This document shows, in pieces, positions 52,802 through 61,430 of a stretch of DNA of 64,000 nucleotides (position 1 is its first letter; every line of letters starts with the position of its first letter). Source of the stretch: CAVXFB01 sp963760935 (lineage in GTDB: Bacteria > Planctomycetota > Planctomycetia > Pirellulales > Thermoguttaceae); NCBI GenBank assembly GCA_963760935.1, contig CAVXFB010000003.1:558001-622000 (forward strand). Reading direction: 5' to 3'. The notes under the pieces were generated by a model that ran no database searches, was not told the DNA's origin, and was given only the letters and a program-made list of their open reading frames with translations. The position numbers and the translations under genes are program-made.

Positions 52802-54060
52802 CTCGACTGGCAGCAGCGCAGATCCTGTAGTGCCAGCACGCGGTACTTCTCATCCAGATCGCGTTCAAAGGTTTCGTTGCGAGATATGAAAGCGGCGTGT
52901 GACGCATCCGCCGCATCCAGCGTCGGCGGCGCCTCGGGCACGGCGCCGCCGAGGTAACTTTCCGCCATGTTCAGTATCCGGTTGAGGCAGTTGCCGACGA
53001 CATTGCCCAGTTCATTGTGCGCCGATGCTAGTTCAGTCTCCTTCCAATCGAGGTCGGCCCCGAACGGCGCCGCCCGCAGCATGTAGAACCGCAGAGTATC
53101 GAAGCCATATTTAGCGATCTCGCGTCGTAGCGTCGCGAGATCAATAAAATTCCCCACTGTTTTGCTCATCTTCTGGCCTTCGCTGGTCCACCAACCGTGC
53201 GCATAGACCTGCTTCGGCAACGGCACGCCCAAGCTCATAAGCATTGCCGGCCAGTAGACCGTGTGAAACCACAGGATCTCCTTGCCGATCAGATGCACGT
53301 CGACGGGCCAAAATCGCTTGAAGCGCTCGGCGCTGTCGGTGCCGTAGCCCAGTGCCGTGATATAATTGGATAGGGCATCGATCCAGACATAAAGCACGTG
53401 CCCCGGATCATTTGGCAGCGCAATGCCCCACTTGAGCGTGGCCCGGCTGATCGACAGATCTTCCACGCCCATCTTCAGTTTGCTCATCACTTCGTTCCGC
53501 CGCGAATCCGGACGGATAAAGTCGGGACGGTGCTCAATGTGCGCCAGCACTTGCGGCACATACTTGCTCAGGCGGAAGAAATACGTCGGCTCCTTGTAGC
53601 GCACCAACGGCCTCTTGTTGAACGCCAAATAGTTGCGATCGATGGCCTCGGTTTCGGTGACGAATTCCTCCTGTCCCTCATCGTACCAACCTTCATACGC
53701 GCCGAGGTAAATGTCTCCGTTGGCGTGCAATCGCCGCACGATCTCCTGCACTGAGACGCGATGACGATCGCTGCTCGTGCGGATAAAATCGTCGTGTGTC
53801 ATCTGCGTTTCTTTCCACCAGCTCTCGAACACGGCCGCCATCTGGTCGGCGAGTTGCCGAGGTTGAATGCCCTTCGCCGCGGCCGTTTTGACCATCTTCA
53901 CGCCATGCTCATCGGTGCCGGTCAGGAAGAACGTGTCGTGCCCGACCAGACGGTGATAGCGGGCGATGACGTCAGCACACACGGTGGTGTACGTGTGGCC
54001 AAGGTGCGGCTCGCCGTTGGGATAGTAGATCGGCGTGGTGATATAGAAGCGCTGGGGCAT
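52789..54060 (-). CDS. metG: Methionyl-tRNA synthetase, catalytic part (frameshifted at the 3' end)
   Basis: Class I synthetase charging tRNA(Met). The HIGH motif is HLGH (residues 19-22), the KMSKS motif is KMSKT (297-301), and the anticodon-binding helical domain begins near 340 (NELGNVVGNCLNRILNMAES). TGTDEHGVK follows the first strand. The zinc-knuckle cysteines of some MetRS types are absent from YEGWYDEGQEEF. The frame ends with a non-conserved CCQSSWRV, after which the other frame resumes the domain. Since a broken metG would be lethal unless another copy exists, a sequencing or assembly indel is the simplest reading. Confidence 0.9.
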   Translation of the reverse strand: MPQRFYITTPIYYPNGEPHLGHTYTTVCADVIARYHRLVGHDTFFLTGTDEHGVKMVKTAAAKGIQPRQLADQMAAVFESWWKETQMTHDDFIRTSSDRHRVSVQEIVRRLHANGDIYLGAYEGWYDEGQEEFVTETEAIDRNYLAFNKRPLVRYKEPTYFFRLSKYVPQVLAHIEHRPDFIRPDSRRNEVMSKLKMGVEDLSISRATLKWGIALPNDPGHVLYVWIDALSNYITALGYGTDSAERFKRFWPVDVHLIGKEILWFHTVYWPAMLMSLGVPLPKQVYAHGWWTSEGQKMSKTVGNFIDLATLRREIAKYGFDTLRFYMLRAAPFGADLDWKETELASAHNELGNVVGNCLNRILNMAESYLGGAVPEAPPTLDAADASHAAFISRNETFERDLDEKYRVLALQDLRCCQSSWRV

Positions 54061-54350
54061 ACTATGCTCGGAAAGGAAGAACTATCGTTAGTACACGACG
54101 GCAGTGCGAGGAAACGCACGGTGGTGATGAAGGCTCTATCGTCATTGGAATGCAATCGAGCCTGATGCCGCGAGGTGATTGGTGGAGCCCAGCTCTTTCG
54201 CCTTCCGTGGCTCTAGCCGGGCGGCGCGAGTGTATCTGGCAGGGAGCTATTGCCCAGCACGGAGTTGACTCGGCGTACAGCCGACCGACGTGTGGACGAC
54301 GTTCGCCCCACAGGCCGAGTTGGTACGCGATGAGACATGCGAAGGTTCGA

Positions 54351-54947
54351 TCATCCAATACGGCAACGCCGCCATCCGTTGATCGCCCCCAGCGAGAGCA
54401 TTCCCATCAGTAACAAGACGATGCTCGTCGGCTCAGGCACAATGGTGATCATGCCGTTCTGAAAGGTCACGTTGGCGAGGTTACCAGAGAAAGCATTAGC
54501 GAGAAATGTAGCATTTGGGCTAGGATCGATGCTCAACACATAGCTGCCTGGTGCTAGACCGGCTGCCACGGAATAGTTGACTTTAAGCAGTCCCGCACCG
54601 TCAACTAGTTCTTGCGAACTGGAGAACCCGGAATCACTCCCTGTAATTGTCGCGCCACCGTTCGAGACGCTTGCTCCGAAGAGGCTGCCCACCAAATTAA
54701 GCGCGTAAGGATGAGTGGCAGGAGTTTCCGCACCGGTAAAGTTGATCGCCGTATTGGCCCGAGTCAAGGCTACCTGAAAATTAGTGAGTTGCGGAGCCAC
54801 CGACTCACTGCTTTGGACGTACACCTCAAAGCTGCCAGTCTGTGTCGCGGTGGAAAAGGGAAGTTGCGTATTCTCTACGGTAACAATCAACCCGGCTGAG
54901 GCCCACGTCGGCGCCGATGCCAATAGTACGGCGAGTATGAAACGCAT
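54351..54947 (-). CDS. PEP-CTERM exoprotein
   Basis: 198 residues: signal peptide MRFILAVLLASAPTWASA, a beta-rich cohesin-like body (VYVQSSESVAPQLTNFQVAL, GAGLLKVNYSVAAGLAPGSY) and the sorting signal VPEPTSIVLLLMGMLSLGAI with WRRCR. The ATG is preceded by GGAGGCAGCGAGCC. A strong promoter with two palindromes lies 67-95 bases upstream, suggesting that this gene is specifically regulated. Confidence 0.87.
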   Translation of the reverse strand: MRFILAVLLASAPTWASAGLIVTVENTQLPFSTATQTGSFEVYVQSSESVAPQLTNFQVALTRANTAINFTGAETPATHPYALNLVGSLFGASVSNGGATITGSDSGFSSSQELVDGAGLLKVNYSVAAGLAPGSYVLSIDPSPNATFLANAFSGNLANVTFQNGMITIVPEPTSIVLLLMGMLSLGAINGWRRCRIG

Positions 54948-55009
54948 GGCTCGCTGCCTCCATCAGGAAAAGTTGCCAGGATGATTGCACGGTTCACGCA
55001 AATTGCGGA

Positions 55010-55042
55010 GGATAATTTATCCATACTTGAGAAGTATGTCAA
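55010..55042 (-). promoter_or_regulatory. Promoter with two adjoining palindromic operators
   Basis: Minus strand: consensus TTGACA (55042-55037), 17-base spacer, TAAATT (55019-55014). The perfect palindrome CATACTT-GAG-AAGTATG (55022-55038) overlaps the -35 and fills the spacer. A second, GGATAA-T-TTATCC (55010-55022), covers the -10. Confidence 0.65.
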
Positions 55043-55286
55043 CGGCCCGCGCAAGGCCGATCCAAAAATAGTCGAACGTGCCCCCCACTAATGTCCGCAA
55101 AATCGAATGTTTGCTTCCCGCAATAGTGGGCCCCAATTCCGAAAGCAACATTCTGGCAGATCCCGTCGGAGTTGTTCCCGAGCAAGAAACAGGCTTGGCT
55201 AAAAATGCCACCATCGGTTGGTATAGCTATATGTCTTCGGTGTGTTCTTCTGCCCCCGATTTTTTCCAAATAGTTTTGCTAGTTTG

Positions 55287-55315
55287 TTGCAAGGAATGCA
55301 GAGATTGGTTATGAT
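55287..55315 (+). promoter_or_regulatory. Probable promoter of the rightward PEP-CTERM gene
   Basis: TTGCAA (55287-55292), 17-base spacer, TATGAT (55310-55315). The implied leader of about 220 bases is long. Confidence 0.45.
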
Positions 55316-55544
55316 AACGCCATAAATCAATAGTTCCTCGGATACGAGGCAGCGCGTCGACGATCCGTCGCTCTCAGAAACAGTCATCCCAATCGCTGGA
55401 TGGTCGCGCTGGCTGGTCTCTTTCGTAAGTCGCCGTGTTGGGTTGCTGTTTCTCGCTAGGGCTGGTCGTGGGCGCGCCGATCGCTCCGACAACGGGGAAA
55501 CAGTCTCACCCTCTTGCAGCATTTTCGACGAAAGGGTTCGGGCA

Positions 55545-56177
55545 ATGAAGGTACGCACCATTACGCTTGCCGCCGCGTTGGTTCTTTGGGCATCCGTCGG
55601 CAAGGCGACGATTATCAGCGCGCCGATCGCCGACGACGGCGATGGTGACGTCGTCTGCACCGGAACCTGGGACGACGGAACCTACACAATGAATATCGTC
55701 GGCAATCAGCGCGCGGCGCCCGGGCATATCGGCAGTCTGTCGCTCGACGACACGGCAGCGTTCATCACCCCCGTCGACGATCCGGATCCGACGGTCACAT
55801 TGCACACCACCATCGACAACGACACTCCGTTTTCGTGGACGGCATATCACATCAACGTATACATGGACCAACCGTTCACACTTTCCAATGCCGTAGTGTA
55901 TACGCCCCTCACGTCGGAGCTTGGCTGGTCCGGCTCGATTACGGTAACGCCGGGCGCATGGAATGGCACCGAATACGTAGGGCAAGTCGACTATGTAGCA
56001 GGAACGCCGATTCCGTTCGGCGGCACGCTCGACTTCAGCTACAAGATGCAGTTCGTTGGAACCGTTCACTACTGCCAGGAAATGATCCCCACGCCCGAAC
56101 CTTCGACGCTGCTCCTATTAGGCATCGGCGCCTTTGGGCTAGCGATCTATGCCCGACGACAGCGCGATCGAGCGTAG
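55545..56177 (+). CDS. PEP-CTERM exoprotein
   Basis: 210 residues: signal peptide MKVRTITLAAALVLWASVGK, a beta-rich body (CTGTWDDGTYTMNIVGNQ, VTLHTTIDNDTPFSWTAYHI, LDFSYKMQFVGTVHYCQE) and the sorting signal TPEPSTLLLLGIGAFGLAIY with ARRQRDR. The start at 55545 is preceded by AAAGGG about eight bases upstream. Two cysteines in the body could pair. Function unknown. A clear terminator follows. Confidence 0.85.
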   Translation: MKVRTITLAAALVLWASVGKATIISAPIADDGDGDVVCTGTWDDGTYTMNIVGNQRAAPGHIGSLSLDDTAAFITPVDDPDPTVTLHTTIDNDTPFSWTAYHINVYMDQPFTLSNAVVYTPLTSELGWSGSITVTPGAWNGTEYVGQVDYVAGTPIPFGGTLDFSYKMQFVGTVHYCQEMIPTPEPSTLLLLGIGAFGLAIYARRQRDRA

Positions 56178-56543
56178 TAGGCGATTTATTCTGAAACGAG
56201 CCCCACCAATTGATCAGCGGGGCTCTTCTCTCTTGTATGCAGGCGTGCGCGCCCCGCATTGAGCACCGGCGCGGCTCTTCTTTGCCGCTGCGCGGGTGCA
56301 ACTTGCGCTCAGCCGCCGCACGCCGAACCAGCGTGCGGAAAGCTTCCGGTCGCGGTTGCCGCACCTGCTCTTTCGCCTCTACTGTCCACAACCAATATAG
56401 GTAGTGAACAACAATCTGACCGCTTTCGGGATATCCGCGAACCAGTCACCCACGTGCGAACCGTGTCAAAAGTTGGTACAATGCGGGGTAGCGCAGAGCC
56501 GGGGCAGACTTTGCGATAGCGCCCGAAGAAAGGTATATGCCCA
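56178..56543. other. Intergenic region with terminator
   Basis: About 365 bases. Apart from the terminator at 56198-56235 and a TACAAT box (56477-56482) without a good -35, nothing is recognisable. Confidence 0.45.
56198..56235 (+). terminator. Rho-independent terminator
   Basis: GAGCCCC (56198-56204) and GGGGCTC (56219-56225) form a perfect seven-base stem around a 14-base loop, followed by TTCTCTCTTG. Confidence 0.8.
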
Positions 56544-56777
56544 ATGCAAAAACGAGACAGGCTTGAAGCACTTTTAGAAAAGATCACCAGCAAAGACTTT
56601 GCCACCATCTGGAAGGACACCTACGGGTATGATCCACGAGGCAAGCGTGCCGAGCTGGCGAAGGTCTTTGCGGCCGAGCAATATGACAGAGAGTTAGACG
56701 GGTGCATTGCACACGCTGAGTCCCTTCTTGCGCCCGCCGCCAAGCCCAAGCGCAATCCGTGGCTCAGCCCTCGCTGA
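56544..56777 (+). CDS. Small hypothetical protein
   Basis: 77 residues, mostly helical and charged: MQKRDRLEALLEKITSKDFA, TIWKDTYGYDPRGKRAELAK, then ELDGCIAHAESLL and a Pro/Lys tail. AAAGG lies ten bases before the ATG. No domain is recognised, and no export signal is visible. It could be a small regulator or a phage-derived gene. Confidence 0.5.
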   Translation: MQKRDRLEALLEKITSKDFATIWKDTYGYDPRGKRAELAKVFAAEQYDRELDGCIAHAESLLAPAAKPKRNPWLSPR

Positions 56778-57097
56778 TGTCCTCCATCACGCGGGGGCCG
56801 AGGTGATGCCTGAGCGGGCGTGGCTTTAATAGATAAGTTGCTTTATCGACCATGACCCGTCCGTCGCTTGCCGAACCGGCTCGAGAGTATCTTCAGCCCA
56901 CATGTGAAACTGTGGAGAGCATTGCTGCGAGTCTGCCGTGGCATGCGCCTCTTCTCAATCACAGTGGCGATCCAGAGAATCAACGGCGCGGGCAGCATAT
57001 TCGGTGGCCGTTGCGGTAGCCTACCGACGACCTCGAACGCTTGTGGCTGCAATCGACTGCGGGTACAATTGCGAACCACCGAAACGGAGCAATGCGC
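56778..57097. other. Intergenic region
   Basis: About 320 bases with no supportable gene. A minus-strand frame here (around 56850-57010) is open but shows no ribosome site or family resemblance. The promoter for the next gene is at its right end. Confidence 0.4.
57041..57069 (+). promoter_or_regulatory. Possible promoter of the dehydrogenase-aminotransferase cluster
   Basis: TTGTGG (57041-57046), 17-base spacer, TACAAT (57064-57069); predicted start near 57076, 22 bases before the ATG. Confidence 0.4.
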
Positions 57098-58158
57098 ATG
57101 GTCGGTCCGCTCAAGGTCGCAATCGTTGGCTTGCAGCACCTGCATCCGCGCAGTTACATGCTGCATTTTCAGGCCCTAAATACCCTTCAGGTCGTAGCGG
57201 TAAGCGATCCGATGCAGTCCCTTAGGGCTGGCTTCGAGCACGACTTCGGTGTGAACGCCTACGCCGATTGGAGGTCATTGCTTGCCAACGAAGCGGTAGA
57301 TCTGGCCTACATCTTTCTGCCGCACGACGAATGCCCGGCGGCGGCAGGTGCCTGTGCCGCGAAGGGTGTCCATGCGGTCGTTGAAAAGCCGGTGGCCAAT
57401 ACGGCCCGGGCGCTCGCGAGATTGTCGACGCCTGCCGCGGCGCATCGGTCTTGTTCAGCACGCCGTATGTTTGGCGCTACCACCCTGTTTGCCGCGAGAT
57501 GAAACGGGTAAGCGATTCCGGCGTGCTCGGCCGAATTGTCGGGTGCGAGGGCCGCTGTGCCGCCGGCGGATTGCATCGCTATATCGACGGCCACGCACCG
57601 TGGATGCTACAGCGGGAGAAAAGCGGTGGTGGCCCCATGTATAACCTGGGCGTTCACTGGATCGATCTGTATCGCTGGCTCTTGGGCAGCGAAGTCACCT
57701 CAGTGCTCGGCAAGAACGTGCACGTCAATCAAGCGTATGACATCGAAGACAACTCCTTTGCGATTTGCACATTCGACAACGGCGCAACGCTGGCGCTGGA
57801 TATCAGCTATACCGTGCCGGACAGTTTTCCTTTTGGGCGCGATCTGTTTCTCTCGATCCGTGGCACCGCGGGGTGCATGAGCTTTGCGCCTGCCTTCGAG
57901 GGCACTCGACAGACGTTGTTCGTTTGCAGCAACGATCCGCGGTTCGGCGGTGCGCCGCGCAAGACGATGCAATTTGAGTTGGAGGACGTGCCCGGCTACA
58001 GCGGATCGCTCGGCCGCGACTACGTGGCCGAAATCGCCGACGACGTACTCAACAAGCGGCAGCCCCTTATTGGTGGCAATGATGCCATCAAGGCGCTGGA
58101 AGTCGTCGAGGCCATCTACCGCTCGGCAAGCACTGGCAGCGCGGTGCAACTCCAGTGA
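57098..58158 (+). CDS. Gfo/Idh/MocA family oxidoreductase (frameshifted)
   Basis: A dehydrogenase of about 353 residues after repair. The first frame gives the Rossmann domain (LKVAIVGLQHLHPRSYMLHF; AYIFLPHDECPAAAGACAAKG; the EKP motif in VHAVVEKPVANTARALA) and goes out of register near 57415. The second frame (to 58158) supplies REIVDACRGASVLFSTPYVW and the C-terminal domain with NLGVHWIDLYRWLLG, which holds the conserved His/Asp pair, then DNSFAICTFDNGATLALDI. GGAG precedes the ATG at 57098 by nine bases. It heads a plus-strand cluster with a hydroxyacid dehydrogenase and an aminotransferase, suggesting sugar or cyclitol oxidation. Confidence 0.83.
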
Positions 58159-58250
58159 AACGCGTGCCTAGGTATGTTCCACGTCCCCACACCTCTTTCC
58201 GGTCTTGTTGAAACACAACCTGCGAGTAGTTGCAACTTTAAGGAGTGATA

Positions 58251-59255
58251 ATGGGCGATCGACCCAAAGTGGTTGTCACTGACTACATCGAGCCGGACTT
58301 GGATTGGGAATCTGAGGAGATGACCAAACGCGGCGCTGATTTTGTCACGCACCAACTAAAATTCCTGCCCGATGAAGAAGTGATCGCCACGATCAAAGAT
58401 GCCGACGTCATCGTGGTGAACATGTTGAAGATGACTCCCCGGATCATCGGCGCTCTTGAGAAATGCCGCCGGATCATTCGACACGGCGCCGGCTACGATA
58501 ACGTCGATGCCGCGGCTTGCACGGCCAAGGGCATTCCTCTGGCCTACTGCCCCGACTATTGCATGGACGAAGTGGCGGAACAGGCGATGGCGTTGATCTT
58601 CGCCTGCGCCCGACAGGTACCGCAAAGCCGGAAAATCCTCGACGACTCCATCACCCGCGGCCAATGGGACTTCAGCCCGCTGGCCAAATGCTATCGCATG
58701 GCGGGCAAGACGCTGGGAATAATCGGGTGCGGCCGGATCGGCAGCCGCTTCCTCCAGAAAATGCGGCATTTTGGCTTCGAGGAAATCCTCGGCTGTGACC
58801 CATATCTTTCGCAAAAGAGAATTGCGGACTTGGGCATTAAGATGGTTTCGCACGAAGAGCTTTTCCGCCATTCCGATTATATTACGATCCACGTGGCGCT
58901 CACGGACGAGACGCGGCACTTAGTCAACCGGCAAACACTGTCGATGATGAAGCCCACGGCCTATTTGGTAAATACGTCGCGTGGTCCGGTGGTCGACCAT
59001 GAAGCTCTGGCCGAAGCTCTGCGCGGCAACGTGATCGCCGGGGCCGGCATCGATGTCTTCGACAATGAGCCGCCGGAGAAGACTTATCCGCTGCTGGGGC
59101 TGGAAAACGCCATTCTTACGCCCCACCTTTCCTGGTACAGCGAAGATGCGGCTTGGACCATCCGCCATAAGATCGTCGAAGATATCGACCTTGCCCTCGC
59201 CGGCAAGCCGCCGCGGTTTTGTGTCAATAAGGAAGTGCTGGCCCTGCAACCTTGA
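58251..59255 (+). CDS. D-2-hydroxyacid dehydrogenase (CtBP-like)
   Basis: 334 residues. NAD-binding LGIIGCGRIGSRFLQKM near residue 155; catalytic Arg in NTSRGPVVDHEAL, Glu in IDVFDNEPPE, and His in AILTPHLSWYS. RIIRHGAGYDNVDAAACTAK and YCMDEVAEQAMALIFACARQ are typical of C-terminal-binding-protein-like members of the family. The ATG at 58251 has AAGGAG immediately upstream. It reduces a 2-keto acid or oxidises a D-2-hydroxyacid; the substrate is unknown. It lies 92 bases after the Gfo/Idh gene and 11 before the aminotransferase gene. Confidence 0.93.
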   Translation: MGDRPKVVVTDYIEPDLDWESEEMTKRGADFVTHQLKFLPDEEVIATIKDADVIVVNMLKMTPRIIGALEKCRRIIRHGAGYDNVDAAACTAKGIPLAYCPDYCMDEVAEQAMALIFACARQVPQSRKILDDSITRGQWDFSPLAKCYRMAGKTLGIIGCGRIGSRFLQKMRHFGFEEILGCDPYLSQKRIADLGIKMVSHEELFRHSDYITIHVALTDETRHLVNRQTLSMMKPTAYLVNTSRGPVVDHEALAEALRGNVIAGAGIDVFDNEPPEKTYPLLGLENAILTPHLSWYSEDAAWTIRHKIVEDIDLALAGKPPRFCVNKEVLALQP

Positions 59256-59266
59256 AGGAACTGCCA

Positions 59267-60583
59267 ATGACGTTTGCCAACGTGAAGACGCCTATTCCCG
59301 GCCCGCGATCGCGTGAACTGATCGAACGATGGACGCGTGTCGAAGCCGACACCACTGGCTACCAGGCCCAGGTTGTTTGGGAGCGGGGCAAAGGCGTGAT
59401 CGTAACCGATGTCGATGGCAATACGTATATCGATTGGACGAGCGGTGTGCTGGTGACCAACGTCGGCCACGCCCATCCGCATCTGGTCCGCGCGATTTGC
59501 GAGTCCAGTGAGAAGTTGCTGAACAACTATGAGTGTCCCACCGAGTATCGTGTGCTGGCCGCTGAAAAGCTGGCCGGCGTCCTGCCTTCGCACATGGACA
59601 AGTGCTTCTTCCTTTCCGCTGGCAGCGAGACGACCGAGGCAGCCATTCGGCTGATGAAACGCAAGACCGGCCGCTTCGAAATCATCGGTTTTCACGGTGG
59701 ATTCCATGGTCGGACGTACGCCGCGGCATCGGTTGGCGGGTTGGCCGGCCCAAAACGCGGCTATGGACCTCCGATGCCGGGCGTGATTCGCGTCCCCTTC
59801 CCCTATTTTTACCGCTGCCCGTTCGGCTCGACGACCGAAGAAGAGTGCGCCGACAAACACATGGAGCGGTTGGACGACGTCGTCAGGGCCAACTCGTGCG
59901 GCAGCCTGGCAGGTGTGCTCGTCGAGCCGTATCAGGGCGCCGCAGGCTTTATCTTTCCGCCCAAGGGCTATCTGAAGCGCGTTCAAGACTGGGCCCGCGC
60001 CAAGGGACTGTTGTTTGCCATCGATGAAGTGCAGTCGAGCTACGGCCGCACGGGCGCGATGTGGTGCCACGTTTCGGAAGGTCTTGAGCCCGACTTGATG
60101 TGTATCGGCAAAGGAATTGGCAGCGGCTACCCGGTAGCGGCCATTGCCGGACGCGGCGAGGTGTTCGCCAGTCTGAAAAAGGGCGAGATGAGCAGCACCT
60201 ACGGCGGCAATCCGGTCGGCAGCGCCGCGGTGATCGCCGTGCTTGAGATCATGGAACGGGAAAACCTCTGCGAAAACGCTCGGAAGATGGGCGAGCTGAT
60301 CATGGCGCGATTGGGCAAGATGCAGGAGAAGTCGCGCCATCTGGGCGACATCCGCGGCCGCGGACTCGTGATGGGCATGGAACTGGTCAAGGACAAGAAG
60401 ACCAAGGAGCCTGCCCCCGAGTTGATCCACCCGATGATCGATCACTGCGCAGCGGCCGGGCTCCTGATTGGCTCGGTCGGCATCTACGGCAACGTAATCC
60501 GCGTGGCCCCGCCCTTGGTCATCACGGAAGCCCAGGCCCACGAAAGCTGCGACATCATGGAGAAAGTGCTCTTGGGGTTGTAG
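59267..60583 (+). CDS. Class III (omega) aminotransferase, PLP-dependent
   Basis: 438 residues. VTDVDGNTYIDWTSGVLVTN near the start; SAGSETTEAAIRLMKRKTGR for phosphate binding; IIGFHGGFHGRTYAAAS; DEVQSSYGRTGAMW with the pyridine-N Asp; and Lys in CIGKGIGSGYPVAAIAG forming the Schiff base. YGGNPVGSAA and GDIRGRGLVMGMELV follow. It resembles 4-aminobutyrate and related omega-aminotransferases. AAGGA sits eight bases before the ATG, eleven bases after the preceding stop, so the two genes are tightly linked. Substrate unknown, perhaps an amino sugar, amino-cyclitol or omega-amino acid. Confidence 0.93.
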   Translation: MTFANVKTPIPGPRSRELIERWTRVEADTTGYQAQVVWERGKGVIVTDVDGNTYIDWTSGVLVTNVGHAHPHLVRAICESSEKLLNNYECPTEYRVLAAEKLAGVLPSHMDKCFFLSAGSETTEAAIRLMKRKTGRFEIIGFHGGFHGRTYAAASVGGLAGPKRGYGPPMPGVIRVPFPYFYRCPFGSTTEEECADKHMERLDDVVRANSCGSLAGVLVEPYQGAAGFIFPPKGYLKRVQDWARAKGLLFAIDEVQSSYGRTGAMWCHVSEGLEPDLMCIGKGIGSGYPVAAIAGRGEVFASLKKGEMSSTYGGNPVGSAAVIAVLEIMERENLCENARKMGELIMARLGKMQEKSRHLGDIRGRGLVMGMELVKDKKTKEPAPELIHPMIDHCAAAGLLIGSVGIYGNVIRVAPPLVITEAQAHESCDIMEKVLLGL

Positions 60584-60599
60584 CGAATACTGCATTGGC

Positions 60600-60627
60600 T
60601 TGCAGCACTGCGATAGGATGCTATAAT
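60600..60627 (+). promoter_or_regulatory. Promoter of the toxin-antitoxin-like pair
   Basis: TTGCAG (60600-60605), 16-base spacer, perfect TATAAT (60622-60627); predicted start about 20 bases before the ATG at 60654. Confidence 0.6.
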
Positions 60628-60653
60628 ATTGTCAGGCAGAAACGGAGCGGCCG

Positions 60654-60905
60654 ATGGCTTGGACCCGTGTCATTTGGGACCACACCACTGGCGGCAACGT
60701 GGATCACGTGGAGGAACACGACCTCACGACTGACGAAGTTGATTGCGTCTTGCAGCACTACGAAGCGACCGACGTTAGCCAGTCCAGCGGTCGGTCTTGT
60801 GTCTTCGGCCACACGCCCGATGGTCGGTACATTGTCGTCGTTTATGAAGAAATCGACGACGATACGGTGCTTCCCGTGACCGCTTATGAAGTTCCAGAGT
60901 TGTAG
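60654..60905 (+). CDS. Putative toxin, BrnT/DUF4258-like
   Basis: 83 residues with the pattern IWDHTTGGNVDHVEEHDLTT, DEVDCVLQHYEA, SQSSGRSCVFGHTPDGRYIV and VVYEEIDDDTVLPVTAYEVP. It resembles compact RelE-fold proteins of the BrnT/DUF4258 type, in which similar His, Arg and Tyr residues lie at the active site. It has its own TATAAT promoter and is followed 13 bases later by an HTH gene, the usual layout of a type II toxin-antitoxin module. The toxic activity is inferred, not shown. Confidence 0.65.
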   Translation: MAWTRVIWDHTTGGNVDHVEEHDLTTDEVDCVLQHYEATDVSQSSGRSCVFGHTPDGRYIVVVYEEIDDDTVLPVTAYEVPEL

Positions 60906-60918
60906 ACGGAAGAATGCC

Positions 60919-61248
60919 ATGACGCAGAAGCGACTGAGGCACATCAATCGCCGGCTGACGGAAGAGGAACGGGCGCGGCACGCGCTAATTCGGGATGCCG
61001 TTCAGAAGGACATTCCGCCCAAGCGGGATCCAAGACGGCGGCCTTCTCCACCGGGCATTCCCGCCCAAATTCGAGCGGCCCGCGAAGCGCAAGGCCTCAC
61101 TTGGTACGCGCTGGCCAAACTGGCCGGCATTCCCAATCAGGCAACGATCCGCAACATCGAACAGGGCAAGGATGTAAAGCTCTCCAATCTGCAATCCGTC
61201 GCCGCAATCCTCAATCTCGAATTAGAACTTGTCGAGCAGAGCAACTGA
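60919..61248 (+). CDS. XRE-family HTH protein, probable antitoxin
   Basis: 109 residues. A basic N-terminus (MTQKRLRHINRRLTEEERAR) precedes a Cro/C1-type helix-turn-helix: IPAQIRAAREAQGLTWYALA, KLAGIPNQATIRNIEQGKDV, KLSNLQSVAAILNLELELVE. The start at 60919 has GGAAG upstream. Adjacent and downstream of the BrnT-like gene, it probably neutralises that protein and autoregulates the pair. Confidence 0.75.
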   Translation: MTQKRLRHINRRLTEEERARHALIRDAVQKDIPPKRDPRRRPSPPGIPAQIRAAREAQGLTWYALAKLAGIPNQATIRNIEQGKDVKLSNLQSVAAILNLELELVEQSN

Positions 61249-61430
61249 AGTAATCGACAGCAAGTAGGGCGGGAGCTGCGCAAAGGGGCCCATTCGCGGT
61301 TACTACTCCCAACAGCGACGTTGAATCGAATGGTGAGTCGTGGCCAGGGTGGCTTGACTTTGCCGCACATTCGATTTGGCCAAAATCTCTCGCAGCTTCA
61401 TGGCCCCCTGGCCGGGCGAGGTGAAACTAG

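Larger units (their letters stand above)
54948..55544. other. Divergent intergenic region with two promoters
   Basis: About 600 bases between two divergent PEP-CTERM genes. It contains a leftward promoter with operators (55010-55042) and a rightward promoter (55287-55315), and is visibly AT-rich between about 55010 and 55330. No gene seen. Confidence 0.55.

Noticed and set aside
54061..54350. Possible gene between metG and the PEP-CTERM gene
   Set aside because: Frames on both strands lack start signals and show no protein-like features.
59084..60595. Long open frame on the minus strand opposite the aminotransferase gene
   Set aside because: It is the shadow of a high-GC gene: no ribosome site, no family resemblance, and it fully overlaps a confidently identified enzyme.
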